A DNA stretch of 21,333 bases from Chloroflexota bacterium. Its GTDB lineage: Bacteria > Chloroflexota > Anaerolineae > Anaerolineales > DRMV01. This document shows positions 1 through 7,364 of this stretch, one piece after another (the first letter of the stretch is position 1; each line of letters starts with the position of its first letter). The position numbers and the translations under genes are program-made. The notes beneath the pieces were generated by a model. That model ran no database searches and was not told where the DNA came from. It saw only the letters and a program-made list of their open reading frames with translations. The DNA is taken from positions 1-21,333 of the forward strand of contig JAADCW010000059.1 in the NCBI GenBank assembly GCA_013154225.1, read 5' to 3'.

Positions 1-335
1 GGGTGGCCGTAATACGCGGCTACGAGGTAGGCTAAGGCTTCCCGCGCGTCGCGCACTTGCACATAAGGCACGCCCAAGCGGGGAAACGCGGCCGCGGGAC
101 GAGTGCCCACCACCGCGGCCGCGCCGCGAGCCACCGCGGCGGGGATAAAGCGGTGGCCGTCTACCGCCACGCCCGGAATGGCGACGAACAAATCGCCGCG
201 GCGCACTTTGCGGGAATCTGAAGCAATGCCGGTGACCCAAACATCCTCTTTTGGCCGCGGCACTTCATACGGCAGCGCGGCCAGCAGGTCCGACAGGAAG
301 ATAGGGCGAGGAGAAGCCGTCATTTCGGGGGGCAC
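1..335 (-). CDS. murE: UDP-N-acetylmuramoyl-tripeptide synthetase MurE, N-terminal part (cut by window edge)
   Basis: MurE is the cytoplasmic Mur ligase that adds the third amino acid (usually a diamino acid) to UDP-MurNAc-dipeptide in peptidoglycan synthesis. About 111 codons are visible before the window edge; the central ATPase domain and the C-terminal domain lie outside. The visible part is the Mur ligase N-terminal substrate-binding domain: VTGIASDSRKVRRGDLFVAI carries the SDSR..GDLF signature typical of MurE/MurF, followed by DGHRFI, a GAAAVV segment and VRDAREALAYL. I chose GTG at 335 because a perfect AGGAGG (346-341) sits 5 nt upstream; an in-frame ATG at 323 is 17 nt from that site and less likely. 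The AGGAGG lies just behind the aminopeptidase stop, so the two genes are probably co-transcribed and translationally coupled. MurF is the main alternative, but DSRKV plus the alignment style favours MurE. Confidence 0.85.
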   Translation of the reverse strand, partial: MPPEMTASPRPIFLSDLLAALPYEVPRPKEDVWVTGIASDSRKVRRGDLFVAIPGVAVDGHRFIPAAVARGAAAVVGTRPAAAFPRLGVPYVQVRDAREALAYLVAAYYGH

Positions 336-347
336 AGATGCCTCCTG

Positions 348-1451
348 CTACACCTGGAATTGGCCGTCTTTGTAAAACAGTTCGCCATCTACCCAAATGG
401 CGCTGTCAGTGCGCATATCGCAGATGAAATCCCAATGGATGCCGGATTTATTCTTGCTGCCGGTTTCGGGATAGCCCGCGCCCACGGCCATGTGGATGGT
501 GCCGCCAATCTTTTCGTCGAAGAGGATGTTCTTGGTAAAGCGGTCAATGCCGTAATTGGTGCCAACGGCAAATTCGCCCAAATAGCGTGCGCCGGGGTCG
601 GTATCCAGCATCTCCAGCAAAAAGGCTTCGTTCTTTTCCGCGTGGGCCTCAACTACCTTGCCGTTTTCAAAACGGAAGGAGACGCCTTCCACCTCACGGC
701 CGGCATACAGGGCAGGGTAGGTGAAACGCACCCAGCCGTTGACCGAATCTTCCACCGGGCCGGTGAAAATCTCGCCGCTGGGCATGTTGTGATGGCCATC
801 GGAGTTGATGAACGTGCGCCCTTCAATGGACAAAGTCAAATCCACATGCGGGCCCTTCACCACCACCTCACGCTTACCTTTCAGCCAGTCCACCATGCGC
901 TGCTGCAAGTCGTGGATTTCCTGCCATTTGGCCACTGGGTCGGGCTGATCGGCAAATGTCGCCCGATAGACAAAGTCCTCATATTCGGCCAGGCTCATGT
1001 CGGCTTCCTGCGCGTAAGCCGCGGTGGGGAAAAGGGTGCTCACCCAGCGCAAACCACCCTCCGCAGAACGGCGCATGAACGTGGCCATCAAAGGCGTGCG
1101 GGCTTTTTGGGCCGCCCGCTGTTTGGCAGGGGGAATCTGGGTCATGGCGCGGGTGTTGCTTGCACCGCGAATAAACATCAAGACGTCGGCTTGTTCATAT
1201 ACCACGGGCTCCAGGGGTGAAGTCCAGGCAAGTTGCTCTTCAGTAGCCACACGAGCCATCGCGGCCTGGGTTTCGTCGTCTTCCAGCACCACCGTGGGAT
1301 GCCCGCCGGCCTGCAACACTTCCACCGCGGCCGCACGAATCAGGGGCAAGGCCTCCACGCCACCGTGGAGCACAACCCAATCGTCGGGGCGCACTTCAGC
1401 CGAATAGGCCACCAGCAGATGGGCTAAGTTGAGCATTCGGGAATCCGCCAT
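348..1451 (-). CDS. M29 family metallo-aminopeptidase (AmpS/AmpT/PepS-like)
   Basis: This is a cytoplasmic dinuclear-metal exopeptidase that removes N-terminal amino acids from peptides. Its 367 residues fall in the usual M29 range. The metal-binding set can be placed by spacing: E227 in MPSGEIFTGP, E293 in YLGEFAVGTN, H320 in GGTIHMAVG, and H339 and D341 in SGIHWDF. Y327 in GAGYPET fits the conserved active-site tyrosine seven residues after the histidine. The N-terminal half (1-200) is the variable alpha/beta domain of the family. ATG at 1451 has GAAAGGAG at 1464-1457, 5 nt upstream. An extended -10 promoter about 60 bp upstream (1515-1523) and the atp terminator before it make this the first gene of a unit that continues into murE 12 bp downstream. 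No truncation or missing ligand is seen. Substrate specificity cannot be read from the sequence. Confidence 0.9.
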   Translation of the reverse strand: MADSRMLNLAHLLVAYSAEVRPDDWVVLHGGVEALPLIRAAAVEVLQAGGHPTVVLEDDETQAAMARVATEEQLAWTSPLEPVVYEQADVLMFIRGASNTRAMTQIPPAKQRAAQKARTPLMATFMRRSAEGGLRWVSTLFPTAAYAQEADMSLAEYEDFVYRATFADQPDPVAKWQEIHDLQQRMVDWLKGKREVVVKGPHVDLTLSIEGRTFINSDGHHNMPSGEIFTGPVEDSVNGWVRFTYPALYAGREVEGVSFRFENGKVVEAHAEKNEAFLLEMLDTDPGARYLGEFAVGTNYGIDRFTKNILFDEKIGGTIHMAVGAGYPETGSKNKSGIHWDFICDMRTDSAIWVDGELFYKDGQFQV

Positions 1452-1514
1452 AAAGGCTCCTTTCAGCCGTAGAGGCGTGCCTCTCGCGGCAAATTCGTGA
1501 GAAAATTCACACTG

Positions 1515-1523
1515 ATTATATCA
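1515..1523 (-). promoter_or_regulatory. Extended -10 promoter of the aminopeptidase-murE unit
   Basis: The minus strand reads TGATATAAT: a perfect TATAAT hexamer (1520-1515) preceded by the TGn extension. No good -35 hexamer lies at 16-18 bp spacing, which is common for extended -10 promoters. The predicted start is near 1508, giving a leader of about 57 nt to the ATG at 1451. Confidence 0.65.
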
Positions 1524-1587
1524 TCAACCCTGGTGGACGAACGCTCCAAAAACTCACAAGTTGTAGAAACAGGGGGAATACACACGG

Positions 1588-1635
1588 CTTCGTCGTTGCT
1601 CAGGGCAGGCCCTTCGTCACTGCTCAGGGCAGGCC
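1588..1635. repeat. Two tandem copies of a 24-bp unit
   Basis: Positions 1588-1611 and 1612-1635 match at 22 of 24 bases. Both contain GCTCAGGGCAGGCC, and they differ only in GT versus AC ahead of it. The next bases start a third copy (CTT) and then diverge. The unit lies between the aminopeptidase promoter and the atp terminator, outside any gene. It resembles the CTTCG...GCTCAGG dispersed intergenic repeats seen in several environmental bacterial genomes; that likeness is from memory. Confidence 0.75.
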
Positions 1636-1640
1636 CTTTG

Positions 1641-1677
1641 CAAACGAAAAGCGCCCGCGGCAATATGCCCCGGGCGC
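1641..1677 (-). terminator. Intrinsic terminator of the ATP synthase operon
   Basis: Stem GCGCCCG (1651-1657) pairs with CGGGCGC (1671-1677). After one mismatch GGC pairs with GCC around an AATAT loop. On the minus strand the stem is followed by TTTTCGTTT. It sits 66 bp behind the atpF/H stop and closes the operon without any F1 gene. Confidence 0.85.
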
Positions 1678-1742
1678 GGTTTCCCATTACCGCACAGAAC
1701 GACGCCGGGCCGTTCTGAATCGGTCCGGTTTACTCAGAGGGA

Positions 1743-2492
1743 TTACACCAGGCTTTCGCGAAGTTCCTGCAATTGGCCACTGACCGAGCCATCCAGCACT
1801 TTATCGCCAATGCGGATGACCAGGCCACCCATGATGGACGGGTCCACCTTGAAAGTCACTTTGACTTCCTTGCCCACCTTGGCCAACAAGTCTTTGATAA
1901 TGACCTCTTTTTCTTCGTCGGTCAAAGGCAGCGCGCTAATGACTTCGGCTTCATCCGCGGGCAAGTCTTCGGCGTCGTCCAAAATCGTGACCTTGCCGTC
2001 TTTGACGCCGGAGAAGAATTCGTTGAGCAGTTGATGCTGCCGCTTCTCGTCCAACGCCTCGCCAATCAATTTCTGCGCCGCGGCAATGGCCAACATCGCC
2101 ACCTGACTGCGGAGTTCCCGCAAGATGCGCTCGCGCTCGGCCTTGGCGGCTTCCACGCCTTCTTCGCGAATCTTCGCGGCTTCGGCTTCAGCCTCAGCCT
2201 TGATTTCGCGGGCAACGGCTTCGGCGCGCTCGCTGGCTTCCCGCACGATCTGACTCGCCTTGGCGCGGGCTTCAGCCAAGATCTTCTCAGCCTCTTTCTC
2301 CGCGTTGGCCCGGGCTTCAGCCGCAATCCGAGCGTCTTCCAACCCCTTGGCGATGATCTGGCGGCGCTTCTCCAACATGTCCATAATGGGCGGGTATGCC
2401 CATTTCTTGAGCACCCAGAACATCACCGCGAAGTTGATGATCTGGACGATCAAATAGCCTAATGATATGCCCAAGTTCTGTAAGGCTTCCAA
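1743..2492 (-). CDS. atpF: ATP synthase b-delta fusion: subunit b joined to the delta C-terminal domain
   Basis: This is the peripheral stalk (stator) protein of F0F1 ATP synthase. Residues 10-28 form the single membrane helix, 38-135 a long Glu/Ala/Arg-rich coiled coil, and 130-162 the usual C-terminal end of b (QVAMLAIAAAQKLI...). Residues 168-249 match the C-terminal domain of subunit delta/OSCP: SALPLTDEEKEVI, then VKVTFKVDPSIMGGLVIRIGD and LDGSVSGQL. The delta N-terminal six-helix domain (about 100 residues) is absent. Total length 249, against about 160 for b alone and about 440 for the mycobacterial b-delta fusion. The TTG start at 2492 is supported by AAAGGAGG (2506-2499) 6 nt upstream. 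It is the last gene before a terminator, so alpha, gamma, beta and epsilon are encoded elsewhere. The fusion is one uninterrupted frame, with no sign of frameshift. Confidence 0.88.
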   Translation of the reverse strand: MEALQNLGISLGYLIVQIINFAVMFWVLKKWAYPPIMDMLEKRRQIIAKGLEDARIAAEARANAEKEAEKILAEARAKASQIVREASERAEAVAREIKAEAEAEAAKIREEGVEAAKAERERILRELRSQVAMLAIAAAQKLIGEALDEKRQHQLLNEFFSGVKDGKVTILDDAEDLPADEAEVISALPLTDEEKEVIIKDLLAKVGKEVKVTFKVDPSIMGGLVIRIGDKVLDGSVSGQLQELRESLV

Positions 2493-2523
2493 CGCAGACC
2501 TCCTTTAGGCCAAGGGAGTTGGC

Positions 2524-2766
2524 TTATTTCACCACGAAGAGGATCAGCAGAGCCACCACCAAGCAGTAAATAGCCACCGCTTCGGCAAAGGCGATACCGA
2601 GAATCATGTTGGTCTGAATCGGGCCTGCCACATCAGGATTGCGGGCAATACCTTGCACCGCGCCGTTCGCCGAAAGGCCAATCCCGATGCCGCCGCCCAG
2701 GGCGCCAATCATCGCCAGGCCAGCGCCAATCAACTTCGCAGCAGTGATAATGCTCTGAGCATCCAT
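2524..2766 (-). CDS. atpE: ATP synthase F0 subunit c (rotor ring), H+ type
   Basis: The 80-residue hairpin of two membrane helices forms the c-ring. Helix 1 spans about 7-33 (GALGGGIGIGLSANGA), the polar loop is ARNPDV (41-46), and helix 2 spans about 53-78 with the ion-carrying carboxylate E62 in GIAFAEAVAIY. The Na+-type ligands of Ilyobacter c are missing: the helix 1 Gln is I29, and Ser-Thr after the Glu is A63-V64. That points to proton coupling. I start at ATG 2766 (MDAQSI), where GAGG lies 6 nt upstream; an upstream in-frame ATG at 2790 would add eight residues (MKWRLRIT) and would use that SD region as coding sequence. It lies between atpB (89-bp gap with a hairpin) and atpF/H (31-bp gap). 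Confidence 0.95.
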   Translation of the reverse strand: MDAQSIITAAKLIGAGLAMIGALGGGIGIGLSANGAVQGIARNPDVAGPIQTNMILGIAFAEAVAIYCLVVALLILFVVK

Positions 2767-2815
2767 CGTTATCCTCAACCTCCATTTCAAAGATTTTTGA
2801 GTGAATGGTTTTCAC

Positions 2816-2844
2816 AAACAATGGCAAGAGGGGTGCCATCGTTT
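2816..2844 (-). promoter_or_regulatory. Hairpin in the atpB-atpE intercistronic gap
   Basis: On the minus strand AAACGATGGCA pairs with TGCCATTGTTT (11 bp, one G.U) around a 7-nt loop. No U-tract follows at once, so it is more likely an mRNA stability or processing element than a full terminator. It lies between the single-copy subunit a gene and the multicopy subunit c gene, where such elements are expected. Confidence 0.55.
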
Positions 2845-2855
2845 TACGCACAATT

Positions 2856-3842
2856 TCACGCGTGGGCTTCTTCGTGCTCTCCGCCGTGGGGATGCGTTGC
2901 CAACGCCATGAACATCAACGTCAGCATACCGAACACCAGGGCCTGCACGATGCCCACGAAAGCCTCCAACAACAAAACCGCAGACTGGAGCAGTACCGGC
3001 ACCAGGTAGCCAATCACGAAAAGCATCACCGAACCGGCAAACAGGTTACCAAACAACCGGAAAGAGAAGGAGATGATCTTGGCGGTTTCGGAGATGATCT
3101 CCAAGATGCTGACGAAGAAATCAATCAAGCCCATCCACCACGGTTTGACGGTGAAAATAGCCTTGATATTGAAGAATTTCGTGAAGTAAGGCAAGCCCAA
3201 AGCCCGCACGCCAATGACCTGGGTCATGAACACCGACACCAACGCCAAAGCAATGGTGAAGTTCAGGTCGGTCGAGGCCACCCGCACCCAGGGGGTAACG
3301 TGATAAGGGCCAGGTTGCTTGATGAGGAACGGCCCTTGGGCGGCATAACCGTGGACGCCTTCTTCCACTTTATGCAGGAAGCCGATGCTGTCCACACCGG
3401 GCAGCAGTTCGGTCCAGTTTGCGATGAGCACCACAAAGAAGAACGTCGCAAAATAAGGGAAGATGACTTTGGTCCACTTCCCTGCGGTGGTTTCGGTCAG
3501 GTTGTAGATGGCTTCCAGCGTGGCTTCAAAGACCCCAACAATCCCCCGCGGGATCAAATCGCCGCTTTTAGCCGCCTTCTGCACCGCGAAAACCAAAGCA
3601 AGAAGAACAAGATCAACCAGGAACGTGGCCACCAGCGTGTTGGTGAGGTAAATGTCCCCAATGGGCATGGGTAAAGAAATCAGCGGGTGATGGGTCAATT
3701 TTTCCGCCGGGAGTTGGACGTGAGGCATAATGGGCGGGAAGAAATACCACCCAATTGCCCCCAACACCGCGGCGATGAGCAAAGGCAACCCAATTTCTTT
3801 GAACTTACTCTTCTTCCCAGCGTCCTGTTTGGGGTCAGCCAT
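2856..3842 (-). CDS. atpB: ATP synthase F0 subunit a
   Basis: Membrane stator subunit that forms the two proton half-channels against the c-ring. The essential arginine is R262 in SFSFRLFGNLFAG, and the last helices carry EAFVGIVQALVFGML with Q300 in the place of the conserved channel Gln. The 328 residues include an N-terminal membrane anchor (about 17-36), a periplasm-like stretch, a helix at about 66-88 and the TELLPG motif at 144-149 (E. coli has a similar NLLPV). The C-terminal tail is His/Glu-rich (HPHGGEHEEAHA). I start at ATG 3842 (MADPKQ) with AAGG 8 nt and GGAGG 13 nt upstream; an open frame runs back to 3953 but its residues are not family-like and overlap atpZ. Second gene of the operon, 49 bp behind atpZ. 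Confidence 0.95.
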   Translation of the reverse strand: MADPKQDAGKKSKFKEIGLPLLIAAVLGAIGWYFFPPIMPHVQLPAEKLTHHPLISLPMPIGDIYLTNTLVATFLVDLVLLALVFAVQKAAKSGDLIPRGIVGVFEATLEAIYNLTETTAGKWTKVIFPYFATFFFVVLIANWTELLPGVDSIGFLHKVEEGVHGYAAQGPFLIKQPGPYHVTPWVRVASTDLNFTIALALVSVFMTQVIGVRALGLPYFTKFFNIKAIFTVKPWWMGLIDFFVSILEIISETAKIISFSFRLFGNLFAGSVMLFVIGYLVPVLLQSAVLLLEAFVGIVQALVFGMLTLMFMALATHPHGGEHEEAHA

Positions 3843-3891
3843 AGATGTCCTTCCTCCAAATTGACTTATGCCACCCGACAGCGGGCGCGGA

Positions 3892-4167
3892 TTAACTTTG
3901 GGGGCTGTCTTCGGTCGGGACTTCCAGTTTCTTTGCAGCCCGCCGAACGACAAAATACATCATCACCGTTGTGACCGGAATACTGGCTATCAGCAAGAGG
4001 ATGGTCAACAAAGGCTTGGTGCCGAAGCGGGAATCCAACCACATTCCCCCGACCAAGGTCAACACCACAATGGCCAGGGTCAAGAAACCTACCTGGGCAA
4101 TGACGGAGGCCAAAACTTGACTAAATGCCTTTTGGCGAGAAGGGGCCGTCTGCTGCTCCTCGTGCAT
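3892..4167 (-). CDS. atpZ: AtpZ/AtpI-family small membrane protein, first gene of the atp operon
   Basis: A 91-residue protein with two predicted membrane helices (about 22-44 and 50-73) joined by GGMWLDSRFGTKP, which is the AtpZ/AtpI (ATP synthase gene 1) signature. A charged tail (RRAAKKLEVPTED) follows. Members assist F0 assembly or c-ring formation, or act with AtpI in Mg2+/Ca2+ transport; which applies here cannot be told. No Shine-Dalgarno precedes ATG 4167. Instead a strong promoter ends 9 nt before it, so translation probably starts from a nearly leaderless mRNA. Its position ahead of atpB is the usual one. Confidence 0.8.
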   Translation of the reverse strand: MHEEQQTAPSRQKAFSQVLASVIAQVGFLTLAIVVLTLVGGMWLDSRFGTKPLLTILLLIASIPVTTVMMYFVVRRAAKKLEVPTEDSPQS

Positions 4168-4176
4168 AGCGGCTGC

Positions 4177-4206
4177 ATTGTATCACAGGGCCAAAGAAAC
4201 CGTCAA
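4177..4206 (-). promoter_or_regulatory. Promoter of the F0 operon, nearly leaderless
   Basis: The -35 is TTGACG (4206-4201), the spacer 18 bp, and the -10 TACAAT (4182-4177) with a TGn extension. Only 9 nt separate the -10 from the atpZ ATG, so the start would fall about 3 nt before the codon. It sits directly downstream of the nuo terminator and separates the two operons. Confidence 0.8.
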
Positions 4207-4239
4207 CCCAAAAGAAGCCTTGAAAAAGTCAAAGATTGT

Positions 4240-4276
4240 AAAAAAACAGCCAACGGAAAGATTCCGCTGGCTGTTT
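4240..4276 (-). terminator. Intrinsic terminator of the nuo operon
   Basis: AAACAGCCA (4244-4252) pairs with TGGCTGTTT (4268-4276). After an A.C mismatch CGGAA pairs with TTCCG around a 3-nt loop. The minus strand continues into a run of seven T. It lies 8 bp behind the nuoN stop. Confidence 0.92.
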
Positions 4277-4284
4277 GGTAATGC

Positions 4285-5733
4285 CTAAAAGAGCACCGAA
4301 GCGGCTTGCTGTGCCCAGCCATACCAGGGGGCGAAAGCCACGCCCACCAAAAGCACAGCCAAGGCCAACACCACCAGGCCCACGGTGTACGACGTGCTTA
4401 CCGCAATCTTGCCCTCGGTCTTGGGCGGGTCAAAGTAGGCTACCTTGAGCACCACGATATAGTAGTACATCGCGATGACCGAATTGAGCACACCCACAAT
4501 CGCCAGCCAGACCAAATCGGACTTGACCGCGGCGCCGAAGAGCCAGGCTTTGCCCACAAAGCCACCAAAGGGCGGCGTTCCCGACAGGGAGAGCAAAGCG
4601 ACCATCAGGGCCAACGCCAGCCAAGGCGCACGCTTGCCCAAGCCCGCGTAGTCGCTCAGGGCTGTGGTGCCATCGGCTTTCTCCACCATTGCCACAACGG
4701 CAAACGCTGTGAGGTTGCTGAGCAGATACACGCCCAGGTAGAACACCACGCCTGTGATGCCGAATTCCGACAAAGTCACCAGACCGATGAGGATGTAGCC
4801 TGCATGGGCAATGGAAGAGTAAGCCAACATGCGCTTGATATCGTTCTGGGCGATGGCGAGGGTGTTACCCAACACCATGGTCGCCACAGAAATCGCGGCC
4901 AGCATCGCGCCCCAGTAGGGCATCGCGCTGCTGGGGAAGGCGCTCATAAACACCCGCACCAGCACGGCAAACCCAGCGGCCTTAGAAGCGGTGGAAAGGA
5001 AGCCCGTCACCGGCGTGGGTGCGCCCTGGTACACATCCGGCGCCCAGAAGTGGAAGGGCACCACCGAAGTCTTGAACGCGAAACCTGCCAAAATGAGCAC
5101 CACAATGCCCATCAGCACACCCAAGCCCATGCCACTTTGCTCAATGGCCGTGGGCAGCGCGGCCAACTGGGTTTCGTTGGTAAAGCCATAGAGCAGGCTA
5201 AAGCCGTAGAGCATGATGGCCGAGGCCATCGCGCCAAAGAGCAAGTATTTGAAGCCGGCTTCATTGGACTTGCGGTCTGCGTGCAGGAAGCCCGCCAGCA
5301 CATACATGGGGATGGAAGTGGTCTCAATGGCCAGGTAGAGCATGATCAAATCGGCTGCAGCAGCCATCAGGCTCATACCCAGGGTGGAAGCCAGCAAGAG
5401 GATGTAAAACTCCCCTCGCTCACCCAGATTTTCCACGTCCATCGCAAACAAAGCCGTGGCCGCCGCGCCAATGATGAACATCATCTGGAAGACAAAGGCC
5501 AGCCAGTCGTGGCGCAACATGCCACCCCACACCAGCGCGCCGCCTTCCGGCGGGCGAGCATAGAGCAGGCTGGCAACAAACGTCACCGCCAACCCGCCCA
5601 CGGTAATCCAGCCCAACAGGCGGGGGTGCTTGCCGCGCTCCATCAAATCCACAAACAGCACCGCGCCGGCCACGAGCAGAAGCAGCAACTCCGGCAAAAT
5701 TGCCAACATCATTGCAGAGTCAATGCCATTCAC
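4285..5733 (-). CDS. nuoN: NADH-quinone oxidoreductase subunit N
   Basis: Antiporter-like membrane subunit of complex I and one of its proton-translocating modules. The 482 residues match the family. Visible key residues are E137 in YLAIETTSIPMY, K221 in AGFAFKTSVVPFHFW, and K251 in STASKAAGF. The motif FHFWAPDVYQGAPTPV is characteristic of NuoN (NuoL and NuoM have HTWLPDA or VWLPDA). The start is GTG at 5733 with GGAGG 7 nt upstream. It is the last gene of the nuo operon, 41 bp behind nuoM and followed at once by a strong terminator. Confidence 0.96.
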   Translation of the reverse strand: MNGIDSAMMLAILPELLLLLVAGAVLFVDLMERGKHPRLLGWITVGGLAVTFVASLLYARPPEGGALVWGGMLRHDWLAFVFQMMFIIGAAATALFAMDVENLGERGEFYILLLASTLGMSLMAAAADLIMLYLAIETTSIPMYVLAGFLHADRKSNEAGFKYLLFGAMASAIMLYGFSLLYGFTNETQLAALPTAIEQSGMGLGVLMGIVVLILAGFAFKTSVVPFHFWAPDVYQGAPTPVTGFLSTASKAAGFAVLVRVFMSAFPSSAMPYWGAMLAAISVATMVLGNTLAIAQNDIKRMLAYSSIAHAGYILIGLVTLSEFGITGVVFYLGVYLLSNLTAFAVVAMVEKADGTTALSDYAGLGKRAPWLALALMVALLSLSGTPPFGGFVGKAWLFGAAVKSDLVWLAIVGVLNSVIAMYYYIVVLKVAYFDPPKTEGKIAVSTSYTVGLVVLALAVLLVGVAFAPWYGWAQQAASVLF

Positions 5734-5774
5734 TTAGGCACCTCCAAGACACAAGTTCGGCTTGCGCCACGGCA

Positions 5775-7340
5775 TCAGAGCAAGGCCAGCAAATGCGCCG
5801 CCGCCTTGTTGATCACATCCAAAATCCACATCGGCCACACGCCGATCCACAGCATCAACACCATCAAAGGCGCAATGACCGCAATTTCTCGCACCGAAAT
5901 GTCGGTCAAATGGCCTTCCCACTTCTTGTTCAACGGCCCTTGAAGCACGTAGCGGATCCCTTTGAGGATATATGCACCGGTGAACAACAAACCCAACATG
6001 CTCAATGCGGTGAAGAGGGTAAACACCGGCCACGCACCTCGCACAACCAGGAATTCCGACACAAAGCCGTTCAAGCCCGGCAGACCCAGCGAGGCCATTG
6101 AAGTGAAGATGAGAATGCCGCCGTAAATGGGCATCAGAGGCCACAGGCCGCCAAAGGCTTCCAGATCGCGGGTGTGAGCACGCTCGTAAATCACACCCAC
6201 CAGGAAGAACATACCAGCCGCGGAAAGACCGTGGTTGAACATCTGCAACACTGCGCCGTTGAGGGCAATGTTAGCGCTTTCGGGGTCAGTGCCCGCGGCA
6301 TAGGCCGCAGCCGCAATGCCCAACACCACAAAGCCCATGTGGTTGACCGAAGAATAAGCCACCAGGCGCTTGAAGTCGGTCTGCCCAAAGGATGCAAACG
6401 CGCCCAGGACAATGGAGACCATTGCCAAGAAGGCCAAAGCGCCTGCAAACATCTTCGACTGCTCAGGATACAGCGGCAAGACAAAGCGCAAGAAACCGTA
6501 AGCACCCAACTTCAGCATCACGCCGGCCAAGATCATGGAGCCAGCCGTGGGTGCCGCGGTGTGGGCGTCGGGCAACCAGGTGTGGAACGGCCACACCGGC
6601 ACTTTGACGGCAAAGGCGATCACAAAAGCCCAAAAAGCGATGATTTTGATGGTGCTGACCGGAATGCCCCACAGCGTGCCGCTGTTGATGGCATTCCATT
6701 TTTCGTAGATGGTCACCAGGTCAAAGGAGCCGGCCAACATGCCCAACAGCATGATAGCCGCCAGCAGACCAAAGGACCCCGCCATGGTGTAGAGCAAGAA
6801 CTTGAACGCCGCGTACGTGCGTTCTTTGACTTCGCGGCCCTTGCCCCAAACGCGGGTGCCCTTTTCGCTGCCCCACTGAATGATGAGCAGGAACATGGGA
6901 ATCAGGCTGATTTCCCAAAACACATAGAAGAAGACCAGATCCAGCGCCATGAAAACGCCCAACATGCCGGTTTCCATCAGCAGGAACAGGATCATGTAGG
7001 TTTTCACCCGATCCTTGACGCTGAAGGAAGCCAGCAGGGCTGCGGTGGTCAGCAGCGTGGTCAGCAACACCATGGTCAACGAAATGCCATCCACGCCGAG
7101 GTGATAAGTTGAATTCACTCCCGTAAACCACGCCGCCTGCTCTTCAAACTGGAAGCCCTGGCCGTTGGCGTCGAACAAAACCCACAGCCAAATGGAAAGC
7201 GCCAACGGCACCAGGCTGGCGATAAACGCAAACCAGCGGTGGAAGTTGACCTTTTCTTTGGGGAAGAAAAGCATCACTACTGCGGCCAGCGCAGGCGTGA
7301 ACAAAATCCACGAGAGCAAATGATTCTGAAGAAACGCCAT
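5775..7340 (-). CDS. nuoM: NADH-quinone oxidoreductase subunit M
   Basis: Antiporter-like proton-pumping subunit of the complex I membrane arm. 521 residues, normal for the family (E. coli about 509). The conserved glutamate is E143 in FWEISLIPMF; the pump lysines are K246 in AFAVKVPVWPFHTW and K277 in VMLKLGAYGF. HTWLPDAHTAAPTAGS is the family signature, and YSSVNHMGFV marks the second half of the fold. ATG 7340 has AAGGAG 6 nt upstream. 24 bp behind nuoL. Confidence 0.97.
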   Translation of the reverse strand: MAFLQNHLLSWILFTPALAAVVMLFFPKEKVNFHRWFAFIASLVPLALSIWLWVLFDANGQGFQFEEQAAWFTGVNSTYHLGVDGISLTMVLLTTLLTTAALLASFSVKDRVKTYMILFLLMETGMLGVFMALDLVFFYVFWEISLIPMFLLIIQWGSEKGTRVWGKGREVKERTYAAFKFLLYTMAGSFGLLAAIMLLGMLAGSFDLVTIYEKWNAINSGTLWGIPVSTIKIIAFWAFVIAFAVKVPVWPFHTWLPDAHTAAPTAGSMILAGVMLKLGAYGFLRFVLPLYPEQSKMFAGALAFLAMVSIVLGAFASFGQTDFKRLVAYSSVNHMGFVVLGIAAAAYAAGTDPESANIALNGAVLQMFNHGLSAAGMFFLVGVIYERAHTRDLEAFGGLWPLMPIYGGILIFTSMASLGLPGLNGFVSEFLVVRGAWPVFTLFTALSMLGLLFTGAYILKGIRYVLQGPLNKKWEGHLTDISVREIAVIAPLMVLMLWIGVWPMWILDVINKAAAHLLALL

Positions 7341-7364
7341 AGTTCGCTCCTTATCCGCTGAGCC

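Noticed and set aside
1463..1718. Short open frames (73-74 codons) in the gap between the aminopeptidase and atpF/H
   Set aside because: They run through the tandem repeat, terminator and promoter, lack an SD, and encode nothing recognisable.
4306..5943. 545-codon open frame on the plus strand opposite nuoN
   Set aside because: It mirrors nuoN and the end of nuoM; the product is a His/Gln/Arg-rich low-complexity sequence, as expected from the antisense of GC-biased membrane-protein codons. nuoN motifs on the other strand are decisive.
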